A stretch of 64,000 nucleotides of DNA from positions 14,733,001-14,797,000 of the forward strand of contig NC_061771.1 of the NCBI RefSeq assembly GCF_022458985.1, in the 5' to 3' direction. The notes under the pieces were generated by a model. It made no database searches, was not told where the DNA came from, and saw only the letters and a list, made by a program, of their open reading frames with translations. The stretch's first letter is position 1, and every line of letters starts with the position of its first letter. Both the position numbers and the translations under genes were made by a program. Positions 39,601 through 52,900 of the stretch are shown here, piece by piece. The DNA comes from Mugil cephalus (lineage: Eukaryota; Chordata; Actinopteri; Mugiliformes; Mugilidae).

Positions 39601-42600
39601 CCAGAAATTGGGTGTCACATTTGGAGCGTCTGCCATTTTCTGTTCTTTCATTACACACACAATTGCTGAAAAATATTATCCTGTCTGTACAACATGATTA
39701 GGTTCGGGGAGAAAATGTCACTGATGAAATGAAGGGAAACCTCCATCCAAATACTGAAGCTGTCTGAGGAGAAAATCATGCTGCGGTTATTGCTGTAGAT
39801 TACAGGCTGTAGTTTGTGGGGTTAACATTAACATACAAATTAAAATGCCAATAACAGTTTCGGATGTCGACTGTTAAAAGCGTTCATTCGAGTGTATTCG
39901 AAATCTGATTAGAGTTACAGGTGAGTAACAAAAAAACGGATCTCTCCTCAATCCTCTTAACAAATGTGGAGTCTGTAGATGTTTTACATCAGCCACACTT
40001 TGACGAGGAGTTTTATTTTTGCTTCCCAGCTTTATTTCAACCATCTCTGGCACTCAACTCATCTCCAAGCTAGAGACTATAACTTAGATCTAAAAATATC
40101 CTCTGACTCACAGACATTAGCCAAAAACTAAACCACACTTGTCACGGCATTACCGTTCGGGCATTTGGAAAGTTTGTGTTGTTTGACCTTTTCAGTTACA
40201 TCCTGAGACACAAACTCACACATTCTCATGCAAACCATAAGAGGTTTCATTGGGTGCCGTAACATAAATTAGAGGATGACTGGAAAGAAAGGTAATCTTC
40301 ATTCATCCCCAGCAGCAGAACCATTAGAGCTGGAGGCTCCACTGTGCAGAAAAAGAACAAAAACAACAAAGCAGACCTTCATCTCTATCTCTGTTCCGTG
40401 GATTTGTTGAGCGACGGTTTTAATGATGCCGATCACAATGTCTTGCAGGCCTTCTCTCTCTGAGTAGTAGTGAAGAATCAGATTGTTTCCTTTCTCTGCA
40501 TCCGTGCAGCGGAACGAGGGAGCCCTCATCCCAGGATAAATGGTACCCAGGTGATCGTGCAGGGCGTCCAAATTCTGCAAATTCAGATTAAAGATTGAAT
40601 ATGCAACGACCGATCGCAGCTCAGTTTATTAAAGGTTGGCTGGGACGTCAAGGGTTATGTGACGGTGCTGTGGATTAAACAGCCAACAGTGACAGTTTAT
40701 CATGACGCCCATATGACGGCAGTAAGCTCACTTATTTAAGGAATGTGATCAGCAACAAACAGTAGAAAACTATTACACCTGTACTCCTGCAGAGAGAACC
40801 TTCTCCTTCACGACACATATCAGTTTCTAACTTTAAGCCTCAATATAATTTAAAGGGATGAGCAACATAGCAATTTAAACCTTGTTCAGTTGTCATTCAA
40901 GGGGATAGTAGTTTCTTTTTTGAACCAAGCTGTAAACATGTTTATTTCTGCTGTGTTTAAAGTCAGCCTCAAGTGGCTATTCAAGGAACTAGAGTTTGTG
41001 GCACTTAGCATTGGGCTTCCTTTCTCAGCTCTGGAGGTGACTCAGTGCGCTTACATGCACAGCTTAATCGAGCTATTCGACTTTCTGGACGTGGTCATTG
41101 TCCCAGTTCACATGCAACTGAGGAAATTGAATAAGTGACTGGAATGTGTCCTCCTCCTCCACACTAGGTGGCGATATGTGTATTGTCAGTGGGTTAATAC
41201 CATGTTAATACGGCCCCATTTCCGTCCTATAATAAACAAGAGTCGTACATGCGTCAGACCGGCATTTCAGACAACAACCAGATGGATAATAGTTCAGCTT
41301 TTTAATCTTGTACGTAATGTTCGCGCTACTTCTGGTGCAGATAAGATGCATGCTATCCCTCAGATGGTTCCTCTACCGGCACTGTTACCTTCTTTTTCTG
41401 CGGCCGGCTTTCTTGGATGATTTTGTTCTGGGGTCATACGCCAGCGCAGCATTTGTGGAAAATGTGCACACGCATTGTCCAGTTAAAGTCTGATAAAGAG
41501 TTTACATGCCGGAGAAAATCGATTTCCAATCGTGTCTTAATTGGATAAAGGGAACTTAGGAGCGACATGTTTACATGCATTGAAGTTGTCCAGTTAAAGT
41601 CAGATTAAGGCAATAATTTGTTTTTTTATGTGCATGTAAACGTACTGACTGAGAATTCAGACCTATCCTATGAGTCATGGTTATATAGACTGTGTCTACT
41701 GTGTCTACACAAGGTCATTTCAATAGTGGTGTGTTGTTGGGATTATGGAATAATGGAAAAAATATGCTCCTGACTTGTTTACGTAATTTAAGTAGTCAAC
41801 TGGGAGACAGAAGTAAACTTAATTAAAGTAACAAATGTTACTTGCAAGCTTCGTTTACATTTCTCACGAGTGCCTGACACCAAGCTTTTGAGCAAATACA
41901 AAAGTTTGTTTTATAATCGACATGAACATGTTTGAAATGACTCACATGTCATGGCCCTGATCACTTTCCTGCTATTTGTTGTAACACTGTAAATACTAGA
42001 AACCACTCTCAATTTGCTGCTGCTGAAAAAAAAAATGCAGTTTCTGCATTCTGACTTAAAAATACATAAAAACACTGAAGATAGAAAAACAGCATGCCAG
42101 CTTTAATCTTCCTCAATACAAAGGTGAAGGAACTCACCTGCAGAAATTCACGAACATTTGAGCCCAACACACGTAGGATGGTGTCATATCCAGACTCCTG
42201 GCAAAATTCGAAAAACATCTTTCCGAACATCTGCAAGATGTCTCCTGCATCGATCTCTGAAATACATTTTTTAAAACATTTTTAATACCTTTATGTGATA
42301 CAATAAATTAAATAATAAATATTATATATAAATATATATATATACATAGTCACTTACTGAGAACTTTACTTGCAGCTGCGACGAGATCGTATGTTTTGGC
42401 ATCTTCATATATAATTCTAACAAGGAACTGACCCTCAATATCAAGTTGAGCCTCCCTCCTGAAAACAAAGGAAAGTGGTTACTCATGAGCTTCAGCAAAT
42501 GTCACAGCAGAGGTAAACAGTCATTGCAGGCAACTTCTGCAGGCATTCAATGGCTTTGCCTTTTTTGTAGCCGCTGTGTGTTGTAGCAAAAAAATCCCCA

Positions 42601-44923
42601 ACCTTACAGTACGGCAACACTGAAGTGGTCGTGTGGTTTAAACACTGCACTGCTGAACAAGTAGAGATAATAGACAGATACGGCAGGCTCTGTGATAAGC
42701 ACTCCAACCTCAGAGTGCACTCGGCTAATAATACATTTGACAATCCAATATTTTACCAAATTGTCAGAAGTTTTAATGAGGTCCTGATTAGAAATGTTTA
42801 ACTGTGAAAACAGAAATGATTTACAGGCCTGACCAGCAGAGTGTGTTACAGCTGGAAAAACATACCAAGCCTTGAAAAGTTTTGCAATGAAAACAAGAAT
42901 TCAGAATTACTCAGCACAAAAAAACTCAAGGGAGCAAAAGGCCAACCCTGATAAATTGAGCATTAAATAACAATTCGTTGCATTTGGCGACAACACATAG
43001 AACATCCACTGCAGTATAGGGTTTTTTACTGTTTTTTTGGTGGTGGCTGGAAAATGGCCACTTTGAAAACATTTACATAGCACAGCTGTCGCTGGCTTTT
43101 CCCTTTCTATCTTTTTTAGGAAGGGTCAAGTGAAGGACAGTTAAGACTACAGATGAAAAGTAAACTCTGTCCGAACCAAATATTTCAGCATGTTACAAAG
43201 AGTTTGTGCTGCTTAACTACTGTCTGTGGGAGCATTTCTCGTCCAAAAGCAGGTCTGCAGAATGCAGTTCAGATACACATTGACAATAAAACAAATTTAC
43301 TGCAGTAGCTACTGTTAGGTACAGGTAATGACTCTGAGGTTGTCTCTTATGTATTTGGAGGGTATTTCTGCCACTAGGGAGCCTTTGTATTAGTGTTACT
43401 ATAGGCTGTATACTTGTAGCCCAATGACTGATGAAAAAATCAATGGGACCTTGGCAGCCTGTTGCTCGGTAGAAAGTGAATGCCTTCTAATTTGATAATG
43501 AATTATTTAGAATTTAACCAATTGAAAACAGAGTATTTATGGTTAAATAATAATATATAATATAAACGTACACGAAAGAATAAAAAGTGTCCCATAGTTT
43601 AGCTACATTCAATTATTAGATGCACATTATAGTAATCTCTCATATTCATGACAGTGCTGCAGACTGAGCACTTTGAATTTAAGTACTTTCTGGTTTTCAA
43701 TGCAGATATGCACTTGCCAGTTCATTAAGTACACTATTTGATACAGCCCTGCTCTAAGTCTTAGCTTTATGAAGTATTCAGCTTTTGTTTACAATGACTG
43801 AGAAAGCTGCTGATTCAGGTGTGTTTTCATTACATTAAATAACCTAAAAAAAACAAACAAGCGACAAATGTTATGTTTTTGAGTACACTTACACGCTTCA
43901 GGCACATTTCTCACATGTGTCTACAAACCAAAAATTTGAGCAAATACGGACGTTTTTATAATCAACATCCGTATGTTTATAAAATGAATCATATCCCAGG
44001 CTGTGGTTGGTAGTACTGTTTAATTATATTAGTGTTGTACCCACTACACTAATTAGTGTATTATTTTGACAACCCCATTTTTCATTTCTGAAATGATCAC
44101 ACAGTTGTATAACCACCTGTCTCACACTGTTTCTACACAAACCAAACATTATATTTCGTGCAAGATTGTGATATCAGAATGCATTTGGTTTCACTAGTGT
44201 ACCTAATGAACTGACAGGTGATCGTTACTTTACTTGTGAACTCAGCGCTTCATCGAACAAAAATCTTGTGGCCTGCTTTAGCGTGGACACTTATTAGAAA
44301 TAGTTCGTGTATCCTAAATGGTGTATCTGTATTTTGCCGACTTAAGCAGAGTTGGAGTGTGTAGAGGTATGGAGGGTCACAATTCGAGTAAAGCCAGATG
44401 TGTATCACTGCTGACAACACACTGACAGTGCGTGCTGCTGGCTGTACTGTAGGCCTGTTTTTGTATCCTTGTCTGGCTGGCCTCAGTCAAACCAATGATC
44501 CCAACAGTAAACACAATCAGAAACTCACTTGATGTCTTCCCACACTTCCGGGCCGTAATTTCTTAAAACGAGGAGCTCCAGGGCGTGATTCACAAACCCA
44601 TACTGTAAAATGTATGGAAACGAGCAGCGTTAATGTTAATTCAGTTTACTGTCAGACATATGTGCATATATATGTGTGTGTCTCTTTTTTAAAAATATAT
44701 ATGTATATTTTGGTGAATAAAAAACACATGCACGCATGCCGTCCACCTGTTAACATAGCGTTTATTTCTAAGGATAATCAGGGATATTATTATATAACCG
44801 CTACAGAGTGGTCTCCCAACAGGAAACGTCAAACGCAAAGACAAGGCGACGCGCGCAAGAAACACTTTTGCGACACCAGCACTCAAACGCAACACAAAAG
44901 CTTTAATGCTGCATACGTACCAT
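30613..44923 (-). CDS. gucy1b1: Soluble guanylate cyclase subunit beta-1 (13 coding exons, 618 aa)
   Basis: This is the haem-bearing subunit of the cytosolic NO receptor; with alpha-1 it converts GTP to cGMP. Exons, minus strand: 44923-44921 (ATG only), 44602-44529, 42458-42358, 42256-42138, 40574-40377, 39282-39052, 38870-38754, 37942-37809, 34944-34747, 33500-33263, 32599-32459, 31088-30934, 30760-30613. They sum to 1,857 nt with every phase consistent. Domains in order: H-NOX about 1-185, PAS-like about 205-340, coiled coil about 350-400, class III cyclase about 410-610. Human-numbered residues fall exactly in place: proximal haem ligand His105, the Tyr135-x-Ser137-x-Arg139 haem contact, and the GTP-base residues Glu473 (VETVGDKYM) and Cys541 (RYCLFGN). 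The C-terminal tail diverges ([14 protein letters not shown]). Several donors are atypical (GTCTGC, GTTTGG, GTTGGA), yet frame and homology support them. It lies downstream of gucy1a1 on the same strand. Confidence 0.97.
41042..41648. mobile_element. MITE-like element in a gucy1b1 intron
   Basis: The ends are inverted: TCAGTGCGCTTACATGCAC on the left and GTGCATGTAAACGTACTGA on the right, 607 bp end to end. Inside, GTCCAGTTAAAGTC occurs twice, at about 41478 and 41589, with related flanks. ORFs inside are not transposase-like. A Harbinger or hAT origin is possible. Confidence 0.6.
41830..41965. repeat. Copy A of a diverged repeat shared by two gucy1b1 introns
   Basis: It contains CATTTCTCACGAGTGCC, TTGAGCAAATACAAAAG and TTATAATCGACATGAACATG, in the same order and spacing as the segment at 43880-44005. 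The two copies are clearly related but eroded. Confidence 0.6.
42325..42346. repeat. A/T-rich dinucleotide run
   Basis: An imperfect (AT)n stretch a few nucleotides beyond the donor of gucy1b1 exon 3 on the minus strand. Confidence 0.7.
43711..44220. mobile_element. MITE-like element in gucy1b1 intron 2, containing copy B of the shared repeat
   Basis: The left end CACTTGCCAGTTCATTAAGT is the inverse, with four differences in 25 nt, of the right end AGTGTACCTAATGAACTG at 44196-44220. The word CAGTTCATTAGGTACA is familiar from many fish genomes. The interior 43880-44005 matches 41830-41965. No coding frame is present. Confidence 0.6.
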
Positions 44924-45059
44924 GGTGAACGCGGCTTCTCCTTTTCTTTATTTTTAAGCCTAAACCGAGGAATCTGAGAAAGCCTTCATCGTTTGGTACA
45001 GATGCTGCTGAGTTTCTCCGCGTCCGTCTCTCCCCCCTCCCTCTCTGTTTACGTCTGTT

Positions 45060-45140
45060 TGTTGGTGACAGCCGACCCGACCAATAGGAGACCGGAGTTT
45101 GTCTTACGTCAGCGGCTCTCGACCAATGACAACGAAGCTG
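45060..45140 (-). promoter_or_regulatory. gucy1b1: gucy1b1 proximal promoter: two CCAAT boxes flanking a CRE-like site
   Basis: CCAAT occurs at 45081-45085 and 45123-45127 on the plus strand. Between them, TTACGTCA at 45104-45111 reads TGACGTAA on the gene strand, a CRE/ATF-like octamer. The cluster lies 140-205 bp upstream of the gucy1b1 ATG in a G/C-richer block without a clear TATA box. This is typical of NF-Y-dependent housekeeping-type promoters. Binding is not shown. Confidence 0.55.
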
Positions 45141-45974
45141 CTGTTGTCCGAGTGATGCTGGTGAATCTCCGCACAGATAGTTTCACACACGATAAATTAT
45201 AATATCCTCACATATTCTGGAGGGAGAACGAAAAAATGAATAAAAAATACCGTTTTTATTTAATTTAGCTTCATTATTTATTCACTATTTATTCCCGTTT
45301 TATTCGACATTGTTTCATTTCTTCACGATCCAACATTTCATTAAAACACAGCTGGAGTAGAATATTTCTAGGATGGTATCACCAGTACAGCAACAGAATT
45401 ACTGTGGAAAATATTTGGCACTAGAGATATTTGTTTAGATTTTTATCTAGCAGACGACGCCATCTTATCTGGTCCCACACACATTCTGAAGACATTGACC
45501 CAACCGTACACCCAGGGACATAAATAACTAATTAAAACTTCAAGAAGGCCTCATGTTTGAAAGCATTTGAAAGTATCACTTTACTTGTGCCCTTTACTGT
45601 TTGTATGGTGTTACTACTACTGAGAAATGCATTTTTAAACAGTACTTTTTTTTGTAAACCAGCATAGATGTCCGGTCAAATATTTGCATATATAAAAAGT
45701 AGGATATTTTCTTCTGAAAGTTGTTGGAGTGTAAATAAGAAATAGCATACAGTGAACTGTAAAGTTAGGGCACATCTGAAGTGGGAGGGCGCCAGTTGAG
45801 CAAATTTAAATTTAGGGAACTTGTCTCTATTGTGGATCCCATTTGTTTTTGATTCAACTAACTGCTTCCTGATAAAATACGTGTCATATTTTGTGGATAA
45901 TTTTTTATAGATTTTTTTATTAGATACATCGATAGATAGATAGTCCTCATGTACAAAAGAGACATTCACATACG

Positions 45975-46992
45975 TTTGCTAATGTCCATATTTATTGCAC
46001 TTTGATTACATTACAATAATGGTTAAAGCACATCAGTATGAGTGACGGTAAAACATTCATCGTATTCTCGCTGTGTTGTATTCCCTCTGGATATGAAAGG
46101 AGTGCTATGAAACTCATGTAATAAATATTGTATAAATGTGTACAGTGAAAAAAACCAACTAAAAATACATATACGTTTATTGGTTGGATGCACTGAAGGA
46201 ATGCTTTACTGCAGTATGCCACACACCTCGAATACAATGCTCCTGCTCCTTCGTTTGCTTGTGGAAGAAATTATTGACGCCTCTATTCATACTGACTAAG
46301 TTCAATGAAGAAAACTGATATTAAAAATACATCTCACCTTTGTTTGAAAACTAATATCTGTGATGCTGCCTGTACAGTTCCCCTAAGGCACCTTAATCTT
46401 CTCCGCATTGCCTCATTAGAAACCTAAATCTTGAAAATAACCCTTTGCTTTAGCTTTTTTTTTTTTTTTTTAAATATATATATATTATTTGTCATGACGC
46501 TCTCATAAGTTTTATCTTCTTCTGTTTACCATTAGGACAGGGTGCTACAGGTACCTTGTCTAGTCAACTATGAATGAATCAGTCACGTTTTTTTTTTTTT
46601 TTTTACAGAAACAATCTGTTCAGCAACAGCAAATTTACAATATCGTGCTGCCATGGGCCGTGATATTTCTGCCTGCATTATGCAATTTATAACGTAGACT
46701 CTCTTGTCCAGAAGGAAAACTGCTTTTTATATCGTATCCGTTTGCAGAGATGATTCATCCTGAAAGAAAGACGGCGCGAGGTTCTCTCCACTACGACTGT
46801 ACAAATGGATAATTGAAGAGAGACAACACTCATGTTTGACATCAAACTGACATCTCTGTAATTAAGCAGCTGAAAACGTTTGAAAATAGAATCAATATTG
46901 AAACTAAAATGTACAAGGTAGTTGCACTGTATTCACGAGATACGTTTATGCTTCTTTCTTTTTTTTTTTTCTTTTGCTGCGGCAGTTTGACT
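45975..46992 (-). other. gucy1a1: gucy1a1 3' UTR (inferred)
   Basis: It runs from the TGA at 46995-46993 to a minus-strand AATAAA at 45996-45991. It contains T/A homopolymers near 46455-46470 and 46587-46604. That leaves about 0.9 kb before the gucy1b1 promoter, with nothing recognisable in between except the promoter block. Confidence 0.5.
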
Positions 46993-49900
46993 TCATTTCA
47001 CAGTCAGCTTGGAAGTTTTGGAGGAGGCCTCCAAAAAGTAACAAACACCAGGGATGTCTTCTGGGAAGTTGGCCGGAAGCTCTTGTCTGCTCCTTGGAAC
47101 AAAGACAAACTCTGGGCGACCTTTCAGCAATCTGGAACAGAGCGTGCACAAATAAAACATGAATCTAAAAACAATGTGGCGAATTATTTGACACAAGAGG
47201 AAATGCAGTGCTCTTCGCAGTTCGCAGTTTCCTGTCTCTTTATTTTATATTTTTTTGGAGAAACATGTGATTGCATGCAAACATATAATATCACATTTAA
47301 CGTGGTTGACGTTGTTTAGTTCAGAGGCGCTATGACGCGCGACTCCAGCTGTGTTACTTCACCTGTGCGTTGTCGGGCTGATGTTGATTTTTCTGGGTTG
47401 GCTGCATGATTCAAACTTGTTTGCCAACGTGACATTGTTCCCAAAAAGGCAGTAGCGCGGCATCCTCACCCCAACTACACCGGCTAGCACTGAACCACTG
47501 TGGAGGCCGATGCGCATCTAAGGGAAAAGAGATATTTGACTTAATTTAGCTTGGTTTGCAGAATGCATGTGGATCCACAAGAGTGAGCACACGCTTGTTG
47601 GGAAACGCAGCAGATCCCTGCTTTGTTTTCATGTGGTTTAATTCATCAGCACTCGGTGGAAGCAAAACCTGGAAAATCATAGCAAGGTGCAGACAAAGCC
47701 TGCGAGGGAGACAACGAGTATTTGTATTCAGTTTGAAGCACTGGACAAAAAACTGTTTTGCAAATATTTTATGAGGACAGAGATGCACTTAATACATTTG
47801 TTAGGTTTCGAGGATGTACGGAGGAATTTTGTCGCTTTAAACTCTTTCAATCTGGCATCTGGTGAGGATCTGCCTGCCTTTGGAGGATTTGAAGGCCCTG
47901 CCAGATGTGAGGAGACCCCAGGCTGCACCCAGAGTCTGCTGCGGGGGCTATATATCTCAACTGGCCTGGGAACGGCAAGGGATGCTTCAGGAGGAATTTT
48001 AATTCGGGACGTCTGGAAACCTCTACTTAGCCTGTGGCCTCTGCAATCTGACCTTAGAAAAAAAAGTAGGTGATAACGGATGGATGGATAACATTAAAAG
48101 TTGTTCTATTTCTGGAAAGAAATGTCATCATGATATGTGCGTTGTTGCACATGATATTTTGTGAAAGATCTGAAACCCAACAGGACAACGTACCTTTTGT
48201 TTTGTTTTTATTCTGGCTGCAAAACTATGTCGTCTTTGCGTCGTAATGTGCTTTATTTCTCTTTCTACTTTGATCAAACATGTGGAAAAGAAGCTATTGA
48301 ACAAAGAAAGCAAACTGACTCCTTCATTTAGTTAACAGTACCCAATTATGCTGTTTTTTTTCTGAATTATGTCAAACATTCAGATAAAAATAATAACTAC
48401 ACAATTACAATGTTTAATTGATAAGTCAGATTATTACTTGAAGTTATGAAATAAGGTTGTCGCCAGTCACACTGTTATATACAGATATAGCAAAGGTCTT
48501 CTCCATCCATCCATTCCCATTTATCCTTAGAGGGGCGCTGGGGGCTCAAGCCCATTCCCACTGTCATGGAGTGAGAGGCGGGGTACGCCATGGACAGGAC
48601 AACAGCCCATCAGAGGGTTAACTCAGAGGTACAAACCATTCACACCGATTTAAGAGCACGACTTAACCTAATGCGCATGTCTTTTGGCTGTGGGAGGAAG
48701 CTGGAGCATCAGAAAATGCGATCTCACAAAAACGCTGAAAGGCTCCATCTGGCTGGTGGGCTCAAACCCAGAACCTTCTTGCTTTGGGGCTAACACTGTA
48801 CCACCACGTGGGAATTCATGTACACAAAACGTTTGACATTGAAGTTGTGATATCTGTCGTGAGAACGATGCTGCTAGGCAACTGTCAACACCTTGAAGAA
48901 TAAGGCTAGCCAACAAGGCTTTGTGAAAGTGTGATGCTGTTGGGAATATCAGCATTTTCTTCAGACATGTTATAAATTACATGGGAGACTAAATTAAGCT
49001 GTGTTGCCTTGCATGTAGAGTTTATTCATGGATACCCAAGAGACACCATTTGAAGGTTACAAAATCAGTATGAATTAGGAGGATAACGGTTATTAGTGCT
49101 TGACCCTCACCTGTATTGGTTCTCCAGTCGGCGTCCTAACTTCATCTGAAAGCTCCATCATCTTTAAAGCCATGAGCGCAATTTGAACAGCGTGGGTCTC
49201 ACTCTCCCTGTGTAAGCCACCAGCTACACAGTAGGCGTCGCCGATGGTCTCCACCTGAATACGTTGGAGGATCATTCAAATAATATTTACACTGGCAACA
49301 CAACAGAATAAAAGTTTAGAAGCTGTTTGTGACCTCCCACCCAAAGCCAAGTAACCTATCATATCTCAGTTCAAACTTGAGACTCTTAAATTATATATTA
49401 AAATTACGCCGTGACAGGAAGAGAAAGAACTTTAAACAGAATGACAAATGTGAAGTGGATATTCATCAGAATCCCTTTAACAGTCATGTTTCATTTTGAA
49501 GATGAACGGTAACAAAAAAAAAAAACTTGAGTAATACTTTAAGAGAACTTTAACCCAGACCATATTAAAAGTCCAGAGTTTTTCCTCTTCTTCTTTGTTT
49601 GGGTTAATCGGGACTGGAGAGCACTCAGCAGCCATGCAGCGGAGACAAAGTGAAACTATTTTTAGGCCCATACATGTAGAGTGGAAACAGGGTCCTCAAG
49701 GAACCTCTGACTTCCTAGCGTTTTACGAGATATTTGTCAAACATGCTTCTGTCTCTGTTATGCTTCTGTGACACTTTGATTACATTATCCAACCTCCCTG
49801 CAGATTAGCAGTCTTTGGCAGACACTGGAGGTAGCTGGTTCAGTTAATGCCGCAGTCTGCCTTTTGAACACAAAAACATATCCATATTTTTGTGTTCAAA

Positions 49901-52900
49901 AATATTTGTCCAATATGTATTAATCTGTGATGGCATCTAATGCATTTCCTCCCTATGCTGCTTTTCCTTGGTTAATACATCATGTATTCCCATAAAAAAT
50001 ACATATTTGCTTTTGAGGGTTTTAAAATGTAACATTTCGATATATGTATTTAATATTTTATATAGCCACGGCTATTTCAGGAAAATTATTACGTGGCTGC
50101 TAAAAATAAGCCTAAGCACAGGCATAGGCTCAAGTGGGCACTGGGTCAGTGCTACAACATATCTCATAGTTTCTGGAGTTTAATGATGCCTATGTACACA
50201 TGTAAAATTGGACAGACGAAAAAAAAAATTTAATTAAGTTAAAACTGATTGGAGTCATCTTTAAGGTTTTGATCTCTTCAATGTACTGGTTAAAAAAAAA
50301 AGGTATTATACGTACAAGTAAGTATTTGTCGCAATTTTATTTTCCTTCAAATTGTATATTTGTAGGATACTAAGACATTAAATCAGACCTAATATTTGTA
50401 GTACGTCAACAGTCTTCATCTGCTTAGAAGTCATTAGTTACAGACTCCTGAATGTTTAATTTTAATAATAATTTACGTCCATAACTGCCGAACGCCAGCA
50501 TCTCATTAATTGTCAACAGAGCTGTTTCTAAAAGCACAACACATGAATATTTGTGTGTCAAACCTCTGACACTTGGCTCTACGTATAAAAGCAGATGCTC
50601 AGCTCGGCAGTTCGCCCCGACATGAACCCACCTTGTAAACATCAAGCTCTCCACACTCGTGGTCAAACCTGGTGTACAGCTCGTTGAGCATGGTGATCAC
50701 TTGCATTGGGGTGCAGCGCGAGCAAACAGCTGTGAAGCCCACGATATCAGAGAAGAGCATTGTGACTTGGTCAAACTTCTTGGCCTGGACCGTTTCTCCC
50801 TGCCACAGCTGCTGCGCCACCGTGCCCGGAAAGATGGAGAAGAGGAGGTCCACTGTCTTCTTCTTCTCCTCCTCCAGTGCTTGGTGAGCATATTCCAAGG
50901 CTGCCTTGGCCTTCCCCAGGCGCTTCTTCAGCCCGTCCTGGGCTTTGGCCTGCTCGCCGACAAGGACTACGTCACGCAGCGCGTTGTGAACAGGGATGTC
51001 TGACAGGTAGAGGCCTCGGCCTGTCAGCTCCTCCAGCTTGTCCACACACGGTGAGCCCAAGAACAAGATGGCGTTTGACTCTGAAACGTAAATCATCTGA
51101 CCTTTAAGGTCCATGGGCTGAAAAGAAAAATTAGATAGTTAGATAAGTTACTGCTAGGGAAGATTGGTGAAATTAGCTTGAATCTGAGCCATATTGCTCA
51201 TGTCATGCAGATACATTGTTCTTCAAAAACATCGTAGACGAAAACATGCTGAGACTGCACCAGGAGGATTTTGTTGCAGGATGTCATCTCAGCATGAGTT
51301 TCTGGAAGTGCAAGTTTCCCACAGCCAAATTAGGATTCTTCCCTCACAAGCAGCTGCATGTGCTTTTCAAAATATACAATGTATACATAAATAAATTCCC
51401 TCAGCTGAGACATGAACATGAGAAGAAAAACAAAGATAAACTTGTCAAACTTGATGTTTAGGAAACTACAGCTGTATGCAGCTTTCTGTCAACCTCTACA
51501 GTAAACAAAGCCAGGGCGGTTATTTACGCAACTATATCTTTTAGCTGTGCTACCAGCGTAGCTCTTGGGGATGACGGTTTCTTAATCAATCAGGCCACTG
51601 CTATGGTCTGGGCCCAGATATCTTAACAACTGTTGGGGAGGATTGCTTTGAAACTGATTCATGTATTCATGGTGAATCCCTGCAAGTTTTATGATCTGAC
51701 TTTACATACTGCGCCAACATGAGGTCCATGTTTGCGGTTAAGAGTGACTTGATAAATGACATGCCTTTAAATCCAGGGAAGCCATTTGTCTTTGTGAACT
51801 TGCGTGATCCACTGACTGTTCCTCCAGTGCTATCAACAGGTCAAAGCTTATAATTTGTCTAATGCTTGGTTTATGACCAAATATCTTTAGAACTAGAGGA
51901 ATTCCGTGAAGCGCTAACTGTACTCTGTGTTAAGGCCTAATTTGGAAATGCGAGCGCGCTAGTACCACATCAGCTACATCCCGACATCAGCATTAGCATT
52001 TTAGCAAATGCAAACGCACTCAACCTTAAAGTTTTTAATGTCTAATTATAAGTGAACAAAGAAGATGATCAATTCATCAATTTCTTGCTTTAAGTATGTC
52101 GGGATTCCCCATTAAAACCAAAAACTACATTTTAAATTATGTATGTATGTAGATGTATAGGCCAATTCAAAGAGAACATTATCAACACCTGTACATTTTT
52201 AGGTATTAACAAAGACTATTTTTTGTGTTCACTGAGTTGTGAAAGATCAAAAGTCTTTTTTTTAATGTTTTTCAGAATGTGGATTACTTGTTATTTCCTC
52301 ACACAGCCTTTAGTATGGTCCTCATGTGGATCAGACTTGTATAGACTCATATATAGCAGCAGGAATACAACACAACGCAACGTGTCACTTCCACTGACAT
52401 TTTAGTCGTGTTTGTGCATAGTGAACTGTCAATAACACATCATCGACCCCAGATGGAGGAGACTGAGACATTTGCTCGTTCACCCACTCACTGATTTCCA
52501 CCTGTTATAATTGCACTCTGTGCCTTCACCAATAGTAAACCTGCCACTGGAAAACAAGTGTTATATTAAGTGGAAATATCTCTGACTGACTGAATGTCAT
52601 TAGTCATTATACCACTGTCACGTTTACTCACTGATATGTGTTTTCTTTCTCATTAGGGGGTCGATTGCTGTGCACCCTTACAGAAATACCACGAGCATGG
52701 CTGTGCCTTTGATGGATAAAATGGTTTGACATTTGCCTCTGATCTCCACTGGGGGTGTAATGTTGATCTGTACCTCAGGCCAAGTGTGCTCAAGTATAGT
52801 ACACTGCTAATAAGCCAGACTGCTTATAAACAGCGTTCTTGTTCTTTTATCTTACTCCATTTAATATCATCATAGCACCAGGAAAACCTTTTCTGCCCCA

